64,000 nt of DNA, taken from NCBI GenBank assembly GCA_036274675.1, contig DASUFE010000059.1:4070-68069 (forward strand), read 5' to 3'. Shown here in pieces: positions 33,743 through 42,937 of the stretch. Positions within the stretch are counted from its first letter, which is position 1. The number at the start of each line of letters is the position of its first letter. Source of the DNA: DASUFE01 sp036274675 (GTDB taxonomy: Bacteria; Pseudomonadota; Gammaproteobacteria; HTCC5015). The notes under the pieces are model-generated. The model had not been told where the DNA came from and made no database searches. It saw only the letters and a program-made list of their open reading frames with translations. Position numbers and translations under genes: made by a program.

Positions 33743-34387
33743 ATGAAATTAAAAAACAGACTGTTAGTAGTGATTGGTTCGCTGTTGTTCTCCACCGCCG
33801 TGTATGCCGATGAGGGAAGAATCTATATTACGGCCCCGACCGCCATTACGGCGCCGGGTAGTTATCTCCTGATCAATGATGTGGTGGGGACTTTCGATGG
33901 CATTTCGATCCAGTCGTCCAATGTGAAATTGGATCTCAATGGTTTTACCATCAGCCATACAGGCGCCAGCCTTGGTGACGGTGTAGCCATATACCCCGAG
34001 TATAAAAATATCGAAATCACCAACGGCGCCATCACCGGCTTCACCCGGCACGGCATTTTCGTTCCCGGCAAGTCCGCCGCCCCGCGCAACATCAAGATCA
34101 GCGGCTTGCGCATTTCCGATAACTCCATCGACGGCATCAGCATGGAAGGCAACCCGGGCTTCATCATCGAAGACTGCGTTCTTTCCGGCGGCGCAATCGG
34201 CATCTACACATTCGCAGCAGGCCTGGTGCTCAACAATGTGATTGGCAACAACAGCTCAGGCGGCCTGGTGGCGTACACCAACCGGCTGGGCTATCGGTCG
34301 AATGTCTTTTACGGCAACACCCCGGATGTTTCCGGCAGTGGAACGAATCTGGGCGACAACCTGTGTTCGGGCGCGCTCTGCCCGTAA
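33743..34387 (+). CDS. secreted right-handed parallel beta-helix protein
   Basis: From ATG 33743 (AAGGA upstream) the product has 214 residues, with a signal peptide (1-22, ending VYADE). The rest consists of short repeats typical of pectate-lyase-like beta helices: VKLDLNGFTISHTG, IEITNGAITGFTRHGIFV, IKISGLRISDNSIDGISM, FIIEDCVLSGGAIGIYT. The C-terminus GDNLCSGALCP, with two cysteines, is common in secreted proteins of this kind. No catalytic site can be assigned; it may bind or cut surface polysaccharide or be structural. It ends in its own terminator. Confidence 0.85.
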   Translation: MKLKNRLLVVIGSLLFSTAVYADEGRIYITAPTAITAPGSYLLINDVVGTFDGISIQSSNVKLDLNGFTISHTGASLGDGVAIYPEYKNIEITNGAITGFTRHGIFVPGKSAAPRNIKISGLRISDNSIDGISMEGNPGFIIEDCVLSGGAIGIYTFAAGLVLNNVIGNNSSGGLVAYTNRLGYRSNVFYGNTPDVSGSGTNLGDNLCSGALCP

Positions 34388-34432
34388 TTGCCTGACGTCT
34401 TAACTCCCCTCCAACGTTTGGCAATCATTTGA

Positions 34433-34465
34433 GGGCGGTAGGAATACCGCCCTTTTTTATTTTTG
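34433..34465 (+). terminator. rho-independent terminator after the beta-helix gene
   Basis: GGGCGGTA, loop GGAA, TACCGCCC, then TTTTTTATTTTT. Confidence 0.93.
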
Positions 34466-34776
34466 AGAATTTATCCCTCACAGTGCTCCCGGAAAACACG
34501 GAGCGAAGATCGAGAAAATTCAGCTGAAAAGGTAAAAGCCCGTTAACCAGAAGAATTCAGGGTTTCATCCCCGGCCATATCACGAATTCGGTTAAGGTTG
34601 CGGCGACGTGCAAGCTTGGCCGGAAATCACCCTGTTTGAGTTCAAGTCAACGGAATCGTGGTGAGCCTTTTCTTTTTCGGCCATTTTATTACTGCTTTGC
34701 AGGCTTCTGAATCGATGGGCTGAGTGTTATGGCGAAAGCCCGCTATTTAAATCTCAGGCTTCCAAGGCAAAGCCTA
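34466..34776. other. 311-bp gap without a recognised gene
   Basis: No ORF with a credible ribosome-binding site. Near 34478-34515 there are loose CACAGTG and CACGGAG units that may be a decayed member of the heptamer family. A weak hairpin AGGCTT...AAGCCT lies at 34748-34767, just past the end of the minus-strand lipoprotein gene, without a T-run. Confidence 0.4.
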
Positions 34777-35049
34777 CTAATTCTGAAGAGCTTGGGTTTC
34801 TTGACTTAACTGCCCCAATATCGCGTCGAACTCCGCCTGGTTCTGGCGGGGAAACCGGATGTCGCCGTCCTTGGTGATTTCATAGTCGAAATCAAGGTCG
34901 TTCAGCTTTTTTATGAGCGCCTTGCGCAGTTCCGGGTTCTCTGCCTCGGTGATGGTTACGGTCGACTGGTTTGCGTAACGGTCGGTGTCGCATGCATTCA
35001 GTAGAAAGCTTGCGGATATTACAATCATCAGAGTTTTTATTATTTGCAT
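34777..35049 (-). CDS. small uncharacterised lipoprotein
   Basis: The 90-residue protein has a lipoprotein signal with lipobox LLNAC, lipidated Cys20. The mature part of about 70 residues contains ENPELRKALIKKLNDLDFDY and a short strand region (YEITKDGDIRFP), an alpha-beta pattern. I recognise no family. Nothing in the neighbourhood indicates its role; the next gene is a GST 140 bases upstream in its direction of transcription. Confidence 0.7.
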   Translation of the reverse strand: MQIIKTLMIVISASFLLNACDTDRYANQSTVTITEAENPELRKALIKKLNDLDFDYEITKDGDIRFPRQNQAEFDAILGQLSQETQALQN

Positions 35050-35190
35050 AGCCGGTACTCCATCGTTCCCTCGCTGCCTGTCCTTGCGAGCGTGCGAGAC
35101 TACAGGGACGCGCTGTATTTGTCTATCCCGCGGGCCGGCATGCGAAATCGCGCATGTGTTTTGACAAGCTGAATTTTTCGGCGGGAAACG

Positions 35191-35793
35191 TTACGCCGGC
35201 GGTTGCGTCGCCTGCATCGAGGGCCGTTCCGAGAACGATTTGAACCATTTCCTCAGTTTTGGATGGTCCTTGCGCCAGTTGCGATGTTGCGCGAAGCGCA
35301 GGTCGAGGTAGCCAAGCGCGGAAGCGAGCGCGAGTTCGCCGATCAAGGGCGTACGCTTGCGGTTGGAAGGGGGGGCGCTCTCGAAGGCTTTGAGTGTAGC
35401 GTCGATGGCGAGCAGCTGGCGATCGATCACGTCACGGTGTTGTTCGTTCTGAGGGCGCTTAAACTCGAGGAAGCAGCGCACCACCGCATCCATCAGCCCG
35501 TCCGCCAGGGCCTGGCGTTTCAGCGTATCCCAGCGCGCGGGGCCGTTCTTCGGAAAAATTTTGCCTTTTGCCAGCGCGTTCAGGTATTCGCAGATAACCG
35601 GCGAGTCGTAGAGCGCGCTGCCGTCGTCCAGCTGCAGCGTCGGCACTTTGGAAAGCGGGTTGGACGGGCGCAAGCTCTCGTCGGCGGTGGGATTCGTGAC
35701 CACCAGTTCGACGGATTTGTCCAATCCGAGCTCCAGAATAGTCAGGACCACTTTGCGGGAATAGGGCGATGTTTTGGAGTAATAAAGTTTCAT
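35191..35793 (-). CDS. glutathione S-transferase family protein
   Basis: The 200-residue protein has an N-terminal thioredoxin fold (MKLYYSKTSPYSRKVVLTIL; the serine-rich SPYSRKV loop binds glutathione) with the cis-Pro motif KVPTLQLDDGSALYDSPVI. An all-helical C-terminal domain follows. It resembles the YibF/YliJ type of bacterial GST, whose physiological substrates are mostly unknown. It is 12 bases downstream of the lipoprotein at 35806-36222. Confidence 0.9.
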   Translation of the reverse strand: MKLYYSKTSPYSRKVVLTILELGLDKSVELVVTNPTADESLRPSNPLSKVPTLQLDDGSALYDSPVICEYLNALAKGKIFPKNGPARWDTLKRQALADGLMDAVVRCFLEFKRPQNEQHRDVIDRQLLAIDATLKAFESAPPSNRKRTPLIGELALASALGYLDLRFAQHRNWRKDHPKLRKWFKSFSERPSMQATQPPA

Positions 35794-35805
35794 AGTAAGT
35801 TCTTC

Positions 35806-36222
35806 TCAGCCCTTCTTTTGTTTTGCGTCGGCTATCACCGGCCGGTTTTTCAGCAGCAGGAATTTGCCCCTGCTCCCGTTGCTGTCTTTGTAACGCCCGC
35901 TGATCGCGGTGCCTTTCTGGGTGCTGATTCCGTTCAGATTGATATTCCATTCCTGGCAATCGATCTGGAGCGCGATTTTCAGATCCCGGTCGTGGCTGCC
36001 CGAAATCGAGCAGGCCTCGTCTTCGGTATTGGTATAGATGCCCGACAGGGAAGATTCCTTCTGGGCAAGGGAGACGGGATGGCGCGAATCGCTGTCCACC
36101 CATTTCAAGGTCCATTCTCCAGAATAGTCATAGTGAATATCGGGAATATAGGTTATTTCTTTTTTTGCGCAGCCGGCTGTCAATAAAGTCAGCGCAAACG
36201 CGGCGAGCGGAAATACGCGCAT
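35806..36222 (-). CDS. uncharacterised lipoprotein
   Basis: The 138-residue protein has a lipoprotein signal with lipobox LTAGC, Cys18. The mature part is beta-rich (YSGEWTLKWVDSDSRHPVSL, SGIYTNTEDEACSISG), a pattern seen in small lipocalin-like or META-type lipoproteins, and contains two more cysteines. It lies 12 bases upstream of the GST, probably as an operon. No family assigned. Confidence 0.7.
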   Translation of the reverse strand: MRVFPLAAFALTLLTAGCAKKEITYIPDIHYDYSGEWTLKWVDSDSRHPVSLAQKESSLSGIYTNTEDEACSISGSHDRDLKIALQIDCQEWNINLNGISTQKGTAISGRYKDSNGSRGKFLLLKNRPVIADAKQKKG

Positions 36223-36360
36223 CGGGACTCCCTCGTGATATGAAACAGTACCTGCAGGGGATCATAAACCATATCCGGATGAATGGGAATTTGCCGGAGC
36301 GGCTATTGCGGATGCGCCGCTCTGTCTGCGGAAGAATGTCTTAAAGCCGGGGCGTTCAAA

Positions 36361-37194
36361 TCAGCCTATGGCTTTCACGGCCGTATAGCTTTCATTATTC
36401 AGAATCAGGTTTCCGAGGATGGTGGTTTGTTGCTTACTGTTTTTGCCTTTCGAGTCCGTTTCCATGACGACGGACTTGAGAGTGAGATATCCATCGCGCT
36501 TGCAGCCCGGGCATTGATGGAGTTCGATTTGCGTATAAGCCTGACTCGACGGATCCAGCTTCTGCAGCGAGGTCAATGATGAAAAATCATTCTGTTCCAC
36601 TTGCGAAATGAGTTTGTCGGTGTTCGCGGCCGGTTCAAGCGGAGACGATGTATGGTTGCTTTGCGTCCAGAGGCCGCAGCGCTCGCAAAAAGGCAAGTCC
36701 TTCAAGCCGCTATAAGCCATGAGTGTGGAAAAACCTGCGATTATCAAGCCCTCCATAAACCAGATGCCATACAGGGCGAAGCCGGTGGGAGTCGAGCCGA
36801 ACAGGGTCCAGACGCCGTTTTCGGCCAAAGGCTGCAGCACTGCCAGTATGTCCCGTGACGCAGCAGAAGTTGTTCGTAATCGCTAAGAATATATATCCAA
36901 CTGACCCAGTTAAGATATTCGGCGAGCAATCCGAACGTCAGGCCGAATAACGCCAGCAAAGTCATATGGCGGATCTTGCCGATTTTGGCGCCGATCAGCA
37001 CGGGCAGCGCCTGCCAGCATGCCCAAGCCGAGAGTCAGCAGGCCGTTAATGAAAATAAACGGAATATGATGAATCGCATAGGCATAGATGAAGCTCAATA
37101 CGGGCGTGACAATGCCCCCCAGAATAATGATAACGATAGGACCTGCAAGATTGAATTTCCCGGAATGCCGGTAGTAGCGTGTCGAGATACTCAT
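36361..37194 (-). pseudogene. membrane protein with two zinc-ribbon-like CxxC motifs, broken by two compensating frameshifts
   Basis: The start is ATG 37194 (MSISTRYYRHSGKFNLAGP; AGGAAA upstream). The N-terminal part has two hydrophobic segments, then shifts frame near 37010 into VLIGAKIGKIRHMTLLALFG..., and shifts back near 36855 into LAVLQPLAENGVWTLFG. First and last parts are in the same frame, so one extra and one missing base cancel. The C-terminal part has further membrane segments and cysteine pairs FCERCG and HQCPGCKRDG. Either a young pseudogene or sequencing errors; the intact form would be about 277 residues. Confidence 0.7.
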
Positions 37195-37542
37195 GGTACT
37201 TTCCTGTTGTTTCTTATCTGAAGCCCCCAAATCAAGCCTGGAGGCCGGACAGCCTGCCTCACCTGCCTGACTCGATTTCAATGTGATATTTTTCGCGCAG
37301 GGACGGTGTCCTGTAGCCCTTATCGTTATTAATTAGTAGCCCCTGCGATTTTGTCATCAACGGGAAATCATAAATGGAGGCGATGGGTACTCTGGAACAA
37401 CCAAAGCTGCCGCCGCGCGCATCGGAGAGACGTCAAGCTTCAGAGCGTTACATATAGTGTGAAAACAGCCTGTTTGGAGAAAGCGTCGTCCCGAGCTGCA
37501 TGTAAGGAGAGGATAACCGTCTTCGCGAAGCCGCGGATTCAA
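37195..37542. other. 348-bp gap without a recognised gene
   Basis: Nothing codes convincingly here. A 61-codon frame (37357-37542, minus) lacks a ribosome-binding site. ACATGTAAGGRGA-like direct repeats occur at 37499-37511 and 37544-37556, the second one at the end of cls. Confidence 0.4.
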
Positions 37543-38973
37543 TTACATGTAAGGGGAAAACAACCAAAACGCGGCATCCAGCAACCGCGTGTGCAAGGGG
37601 CGATTTTCCACGTCCGCCAGCGTGATTTGCATGGAATGCTGTTTCACGGCCGCAACGTGCGCCGCCATCTGCCGTGCGAACTCCTCATCATAGATTTCGA
37701 CCATGATTTCGAAGTTGAGCCGCAGGCTGCGGGGATCGAGATTGGCCGAACCGATCTGGGCATAGCGCTCATCGATCAGGAACAGCTTGCTGTGGACGAA
37801 GGGCGGCGGCTGGTAATACACCTTGACGCCGTGTTGCAGCAGCTCCCAAAGCATATTGCGGGTGGCCCGGTGAACGAAGGGCAGGTTGTTCCGGGCGGGC
37901 AGTATGACGCTGACATCGATGCCGCGCAGCGCCGCCCCCTGCAGCGCTCCGATCAGTTCGCGTGGCGGCAGGAAGTACGGCGTGATGATCGAAACCGCGC
38001 GGCGGGCCGCGGACACTGCGCTTACCAGCGACAGCGTGATTTTGTCCACGTCTTCGTTGGGCCCATCCGTTACCGCGCGGCAGATGGCGTTGCCGGTTTC
38101 GCTATGCGCCGCGGCGGTCGGCGCCAGACGTTCACGCGCGGTGAACGCCCAGTCGCGCAGGAAGACTCCCTCCAGTTGCGCAACAATCGGTCCGCTGAGC
38201 CGGAAATGCAGATCCACCACGCGGCGGGAGTTGGCGGCATTGGCCGCCAGATGATGATCGCCGATGTTCATGCCGCCGACAAAAGCCGTCTGTCCGTCCA
38301 CGGTCAGGATTTTGCGATGGGTGCGCAGGTTGAGATAGGCGGAGGGAGGGATCAGCATGAAGGGCAGGAAACGGCGTATTTTCAGGCCGCGTTTTTTCAG
38401 GTTGATGCTGCCCCTTGGGAAATAATAGAGATCGCCGTAGCCGTCGATCAGGACCCGTACTTCGACACCGCGCGCCTGGGCGGCCGCCAGGGCATCGATA
38501 AAGGCATTACCGGTTTTATCCGCCCGGAATATATAGGTCGACAGGTAAACGCATTGCTGTGCCGCGCCTATGGCTTCGAGCATTGCGGGATAGGCCTGTT
38601 CGCCGTTGTGCAGCGCTTCCACGCGGTTTCCCGGCAACAGGGCATTGTCCGTGACCGCGTTGAAAAACGCGGCCAGCTCCGAAAATTCCCGTGGCAGGTC
38701 GAGATCGTTTTGCATGACGTACAGGGATTTTCGCTGTTCAGGCAACTGCTGCAGCGGCAACGACTCCTCCCACAGTTTTTTGGCGCGGCTGAAGACCCGG
38801 TTGATGCCGAAGAAAAAATACAGGATCGGCCCCACCAGCGGGAACAATATGCAGGTCGCCACCCAGCCAAGCGCCGACTGCGAGGTGCGTTTGTGCAGCA
38901 GCGCATGGCCGATGGCGAGCAGGGCGACGTTGATATGCAGGATCAGGAGCGCAACTTGCAGGTAAGTATCCAT
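37543..38973 (-). CDS. cls: cardiolipin synthase, bacterial phospholipase-D type
   Basis: Cls makes cardiolipin from phosphatidylglycerol. The 476-residue protein has two N-terminal membrane helices and a PLDNc segment (about 5-65), then two phospholipase-D domains with HKD motifs: HRKILTVDGQTAFVGGMNIGD and HSKLFLIDERYAQIGSANLD. Length and architecture fit ClsA-type enzymes. It stands alone between two gaps without genes. Confidence 0.95.
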   Translation of the reverse strand: MDTYLQVALLILHINVALLAIGHALLHKRTSQSALGWVATCILFPLVGPILYFFFGINRVFSRAKKLWEESLPLQQLPEQRKSLYVMQNDLDLPREFSELAAFFNAVTDNALLPGNRVEALHNGEQAYPAMLEAIGAAQQCVYLSTYIFRADKTGNAFIDALAAAQARGVEVRVLIDGYGDLYYFPRGSINLKKRGLKIRRFLPFMLIPPSAYLNLRTHRKILTVDGQTAFVGGMNIGDHHLAANAANSRRVVDLHFRLSGPIVAQLEGVFLRDWAFTARERLAPTAAAHSETGNAICRAVTDGPNEDVDKITLSLVSAVSAARRAVSIITPYFLPPRELIGALQGAALRGIDVSVILPARNNLPFVHRATRNMLWELLQHGVKVYYQPPPFVHSKLFLIDERYAQIGSANLDPRSLRLNFEIMVEIYDEEFARQMAAHVAAVKQHSMQITLADVENRPLHTRLLDAAFWLFSPYM

Positions 38974-39112
38974 TTGGACCTATCTCAAATTTACTCGGAC
39001 TTTGGCTTCCATGCGTCGCGCTACCGCCCGCATCCGCGCGCGCGGAGCGCATGGTGAATCCGAGCGCGCTTTATCCGGCCCACTCCCGGCATTTTGAACA
39101 GGTTCATGGGCG

Positions 39113-39910
39113 CTATTCAAAAGTCATGGCACTGATGCGCATTTCGGACTTCAGTTCTTTGCCCTTGAACTGCTGGATTTTTACAGGGATGTATTGCAAG
39201 GCCGGTGCCAGCCACAGAGTCGTACGGCGCTTGCCCTTGTGGTAACTGATTTTCACGGCGCTGTAATCGCCGAGCGCCGTTTGCACGGTTTCGGTGCCGT
39301 CGCGTTCGAAAATTCGTTGTTGGAGTTCCATTTCGTCGAGCACCCGGTAGTCCATGTTCGCGCAATTGTTTTTCATGCACTGGATCACCGCCAGTTGCGC
39401 GGACAACGGATCATAGGTATCCGGTTTCAGTGCCAACTGGCGGCTGGTGACGCCGTTGCTGACATTGAGACTGCCGGCTTGCCAGTCGTAGTCCACCCGC
39501 AGGTTTTTACTGTCATGCGCATTGCCCGCGGCCTGTTCATAGCGATATTGCAGCGGCCGCAGTGCGCCGCCAAGGGTTTCAAGCCTGCTGTATTCGTCGA
39601 TCTCGGTACTGATAAAAAGTGAGGCCATCCTGGATGGTTTCGCGTGAGCGCGGAATTCCCAGCCCCGTCCGGAACGCGTCAGCGTATAAACCGCCTCGGC
39701 AACCGTGGCGCCGCTGGATATGACGGAATATTTCGCGGTGTAAGGGGAGACCGGATCTTTCATCGCAGGAGTTTCGTTTACAACAGTATCAGGGGCCGGA
39801 ATACGGGAAACGGGTTCGCCGCCCGCGCCGGCAGCCGCGGGCATCAGCAACAGCAGCGCCGCTCCGATCGCATGAGTGCCGTGTCTAAACCACGCCGGAA
39901 ATCGTTTCAT
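39113..39910 (-). CDS. DUF3108 domain-containing periplasmic protein
   Basis: The 265-residue protein has a signal peptide (about 1-28, ending AAAGAGG) and the DUF3108 core (YTAKYSVISSGATVAEAVYTLTRSG, later LWLAPALQYIPVKIQQF). The family has a lipocalin-like beta fold with unknown function and is regularly linked to purN-purM in gammaproteobacteria. It overlaps purN by 26 bases, so it is in the same transcript. Confidence 0.9.
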   Translation of the reverse strand: MKRFPAWFRHGTHAIGAALLLLMPAAAGAGGEPVSRIPAPDTVVNETPAMKDPVSPYTAKYSVISSGATVAEAVYTLTRSGRGWEFRAHAKPSRMASLFISTEIDEYSRLETLGGALRPLQYRYEQAAGNAHDSKNLRVDYDWQAGSLNVSNGVTSRQLALKPDTYDPLSAQLAVIQCMKNNCANMDYRVLDEMELQQRIFERDGTETVQTALGDYSAVKISYHKGKRRTTLWLAPALQYIPVKIQQFKGKELKSEMRISAMTFE

Positions 39911-40574
39911 CGGTCAACTCCTGATGGACCAGGGGCAGTGTCAGATCGCTATGATCGAACAGAATTCTCTCATCACGCATGCGCAGGCGTCCCTTTGCAT
40001 ACCACTCTACGACCAGGGGGTAAATGATATGTTCCTGCGTATGCACGCGCGCAGCCAGTGTCTCGGCGCTGTCGCCGGGCAGTACCGGAACGCGGGATTG
40101 CAGGATGACGGGACCTCCGTCCAGCTCCGCCGTCACAAAGTGGACACTGGCGCCATGCATACGCTCGCCGGCCTCGAGGACGCGCTCATGAGTGCGCAGG
40201 CCGCGGTATTGCGGCAACAGCGATGGGTGAATATTGAGCAGGCGCCCTTGGTAATGCTCCACGAATTCAGGTGTAAGTATGCGCATAAAGCCGGCGAGCA
40301 CGACCAGACCCGGACTGTAACTGTCGATTTGCAGTTGCAACGCCCGTTCGAAGTCCGCGCGCGCGGCAAATTCCGTATGCAGCAGACAGTGTTGCGCAAT
40401 TCCGGCGGCAGCCGCGCGCTTGAGCCCATGGGCGTCGGCGCGGTTGGAAATTACGGCGGCGATGCGGTAGCGGCAGCCTGGCCGCCGGGAGGCGTCGATC
40501 AGCGCCTGCAGATTGCTGCCGTTGCCCGAGATCAGCACGACTACGTCGAGAAGGCTGCTGTTTTTTCCGGGCAT
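39885..40574 (-). CDS. purN: phosphoribosylglycinamide formyltransferase
   Basis: PurN adds the formyl group from 10-formyl-THF to GAR, step three of purine synthesis. The 229-residue protein begins LDVVVLISGNGSNLQALIDA; the catalytic segment LAGFMRILTPEFV and HPSLLPQYRGLRTHERVLEA (active-site His) are intact. It follows purM by seven bases and overlaps the DUF3108 gene. Confidence 0.97.
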   Translation of the reverse strand: MPGKNSSLLDVVVLISGNGSNLQALIDASRRPGCRYRIAAVISNRADAHGLKRAAAAGIAQHCLLHTEFAARADFERALQLQIDSYSPGLVVLAGFMRILTPEFVEHYQGRLLNIHPSLLPQYRGLRTHERVLEAGERMHGASVHFVTAELDGGPVILQSRVPVLPGDSAETLAARVHTQEHIIYPLVVEWYAKGRLRMRDERILFDHSDLTLPLVHQELTDETISGVV

Positions 40575-40581
40575 GCAGCGT

Positions 40582-41625
40582 TTAGCGGATAATGACGAGC
40601 GGTTCTTCGGCGCTGGATTTTTCGATCTCGCCGATCTGGAAGACGGTCTCGCCGAGTTCCGTCAGTAACTTGCTGACGCCGTCCGCGTCCCGTTGCGCGA
40701 CGCAAAGCACGAGGCCAATGCCGCAGTTGAAGGTGCGCTGCATTTCCTGCGGCTGAACGTTGCCTTGCTGTTGCAGCCAGTCGAACACGGGCGGCTTGCG
40801 CCAGCTGTTCCAATGCAGCACCGCCTGGGTATGAGGAGGCAGCACACGCGGCAGATTCTCGGGCAGCCCGCCACCGGTGATATGGGCGATCGCCTTGAGA
40901 TGGAAAGTTTCGAGCGTTTTCAGAACCGGTTTCACGTAAATGCGGGTTGGTTTGAGCAGCGCCTCGCCCAGTGTCGTGCCGTGAAAGGGAATGCCTAGGT
41001 CAGCGCGCGAGACTTCGAGGATCTTGCGCACCAGCGAATAGCCGTTTGAATGCGGTCCGGACGAGGCGAGTCCGAGCAGCGCGTCGCCGGGCGTGACGGC
41101 GCTGCCGTCGATGATGCGGTCTTTTTCCACGATGCCGACGCAGAAGCCCGCCAGATCGTATTCGCCCGCCGGGTACATGCCCGGCATCTCAGCCGTCTCG
41201 CCGCCGACCAGGGCCGCTCCCGCCTGCGCGCAACCGGCGGCGATGCCTTCGATGACGGCGGCGGCTGTATCCACGTCCAGCTTCCCGGTTGCATAATAGT
41301 CCAGGAAGAACAGCGGTTCGGCGCCTTGTACCAGGACATCGTTCACGCACATAGCCACCAGGTCAATGCCGATGGTGTCGTGCTTGCGCAGCTCCATCGC
41401 CAGTTTCAGCTTGGTGCCGACGCCGTCGGTGCCGGATACCAGCACCGGCTTGCGGTAACGCCCGAGCGGCAGCTCGAACAGGGCGCCGAAGCCGCCGAGT
41501 CCGCCCATGACTTCCGGGCGCTGGGTGCGCGCGACCGCGGGTTTGATGCGTTCGACGAGATTATCGCCGGCGTCAATATCGACGCCCGCGTCTTTATAGC
41601 TGAGAGAGGGTTTTGAATCCGACAT
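40582..41625 (-). CDS. purM: phosphoribosylformylglycinamidine cyclo-ligase
   Basis: PurM closes the imidazole ring to AIR, step five of purine synthesis. The 347-residue protein has the typical start SYKDAGVDIDAGDNLVERIK and motifs LVSGTDGVGTKLKLA, GGETAEMPGMY and ASSGPHSNGYSLVRKI. First gene of purM-purN-DUF3108, divergent from DUF2066-hda, as in Pseudomonas. Confidence 0.98.
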   Translation of the reverse strand: MSDSKPSLSYKDAGVDIDAGDNLVERIKPAVARTQRPEVMGGLGGFGALFELPLGRYRKPVLVSGTDGVGTKLKLAMELRKHDTIGIDLVAMCVNDVLVQGAEPLFFLDYYATGKLDVDTAAAVIEGIAAGCAQAGAALVGGETAEMPGMYPAGEYDLAGFCVGIVEKDRIIDGSAVTPGDALLGLASSGPHSNGYSLVRKILEVSRADLGIPFHGTTLGEALLKPTRIYVKPVLKTLETFHLKAIAHITGGGLPENLPRVLPPHTQAVLHWNSWRKPPVFDWLQQQGNVQPQEMQRTFNCGIGLVLCVAQRDADGVSKLLTELGETVFQIGEIEKSSAEEPLVIIR

Positions 41626-41807
41626 AATCCGCTACCGGTTGGGATGCGCAATTGTACAGGAAACTCCGGCGCGCTGTTGAACAGCCTGCCGGGCGCGGCC
41701 GGGAGTCTTTTGCATGAGAACAGTCCTGTTTTGCGACGAGGGAGAGCGGCTGTCAAAAAGGGGCGGGCAAAGGTAAACTATTCCGCCGCTCGGTCAGGAG
41801 TTTTTGA

Positions 41808-42920
41808 GTGATGATGCGTACTATCCTTGCGTTCTGTCTGGTCTCGGTTGTTTCCCTCGCCGCCATTTCCGCCCGGGCCGAAGTGCCGCCGGATTTCTAT
41901 AAAACCGATGTGCCGGTGGCCAGCCAGTCCACGGCCGACCGCAGCGCCGCTTTTCAGCAGGCTATGGCGCAAATCCTGGTCAAGATCACCGGTTCCACCG
42001 TCATCATGCAGATGCCCAAGGCCGGCGAGCTCGCGCAGCAGGCCGCCAAGTATGTACGCCAGTTCCGATATGCCGAACAGGCGTTGCCGCCCGGCCAGAT
42101 GAAACCTGCGAATTCCAGCGAAGATTACAAGCCTTTTATCATCAGTGTGACCTTCAACGGCGAGGCTCTGGAGCGCGCCCTGCTCGAAGCGGGGTTGCCG
42201 GTATGGAATGCGGACCGCCCGCCGGTTCTGGTGCTGGCCGGCGTGCAGGACAGGAACCAGCGGCTGATCCTCTCCGCCGAAATGGAGCATCCCGTGAAGC
42301 AGGCGCTGGAACAGGCGGCGGCGCTTCGAGGAGTACCGCTGCTGTTTCCGTTGATGGATCAGAAGGAACGCAGCAAGCTGGATTTCGCCGATATACGCGG
42401 CGGGTTTTCCGAAAGTCTGCTGCAAGTGGCCAAGCGCTACGGCGTCTCGCTGGTGCTTGAGGGATATATCGAGACCGATTCCGCAGGCGACTGGAGCGCG
42501 CGCTGGGCTGTGCATCGCGATAATGTATCCAGTCGCTGGAATGACAGTTATGTCGCGCTGGAGGAGGCCGTTCAATCGGGGATTGGCGGTGTAGCCGATG
42601 TTTTGGCTTCACGTTATGCGATAGCGACGACCGCCGATAACACCTTGCTGGATGTGCTGGTCCAGGTCGGCCGGCTGAACAGCCTCGGCGACTACGCGGC
42701 GGTTCTCAATTACCTGAGCGGCCTCATTTTTATCGAGAGCGCAATTCCGGTGCGGATTGAATCGGGCAGCGTGGTGTTCCGGGTCCTGATGCGCAGCGAA
42801 CTTGCCGAACTCGACCGCATTCTCTCTGTTTCCAGAATTCTGCAGCCGGTTACCCCCACTGCTACCGATGTCGGCACGGGTGCACATATCGATCTCATGT
42901 ACAACTATCAGAAACGCTGA
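41808..42920 (+). CDS. DUF2066 domain-containing secreted protein
   Basis: The 370-residue protein has a signal peptide ending in SARAEVPPDF and the DUF2066 pattern (YKTDVPVASQSTADRSAAFQQAM, later YVRQFRY). Function unknown; the gene is almost always next to purM and hda in gammaproteobacteria. AGGAG at 41796-41800 fits the GTG at 41808; ATGs at 41811 and 41814 are alternatives. It is 17 bases upstream of hda. Confidence 0.88.
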   Translation: MMMRTILAFCLVSVVSLAAISARAEVPPDFYKTDVPVASQSTADRSAAFQQAMAQILVKITGSTVIMQMPKAGELAQQAAKYVRQFRYAEQALPPGQMKPANSSEDYKPFIISVTFNGEALERALLEAGLPVWNADRPPVLVLAGVQDRNQRLILSAEMEHPVKQALEQAAALRGVPLLFPLMDQKERSKLDFADIRGGFSESLLQVAKRYGVSLVLEGYIETDSAGDWSARWAVHRDNVSSRWNDSYVALEEAVQSGIGGVADVLASRYAIATTADNTLLDVLVQVGRLNSLGDYAAVLNYLSGLIFIESAIPVRIESGSVVFRVLMRSELAELDRILSVSRILQPVTPTATDVGTGAHIDLMYNYQKR

Positions 42921-42937
42921 AAGCCCTGAAGCCGGCG

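Noticed and set aside
37357..37542. 61-codon minus-strand ORF upstream of the frameshifted gene
   Set aside because: No ribosome-binding site and a composition typical of non-coding frames.
37351..39057. Plus-strand ORF (568 codons) over cls
   Set aside because: Antisense to the complete cls gene with both HKD motifs; Arg/Gln-rich shadow translation.
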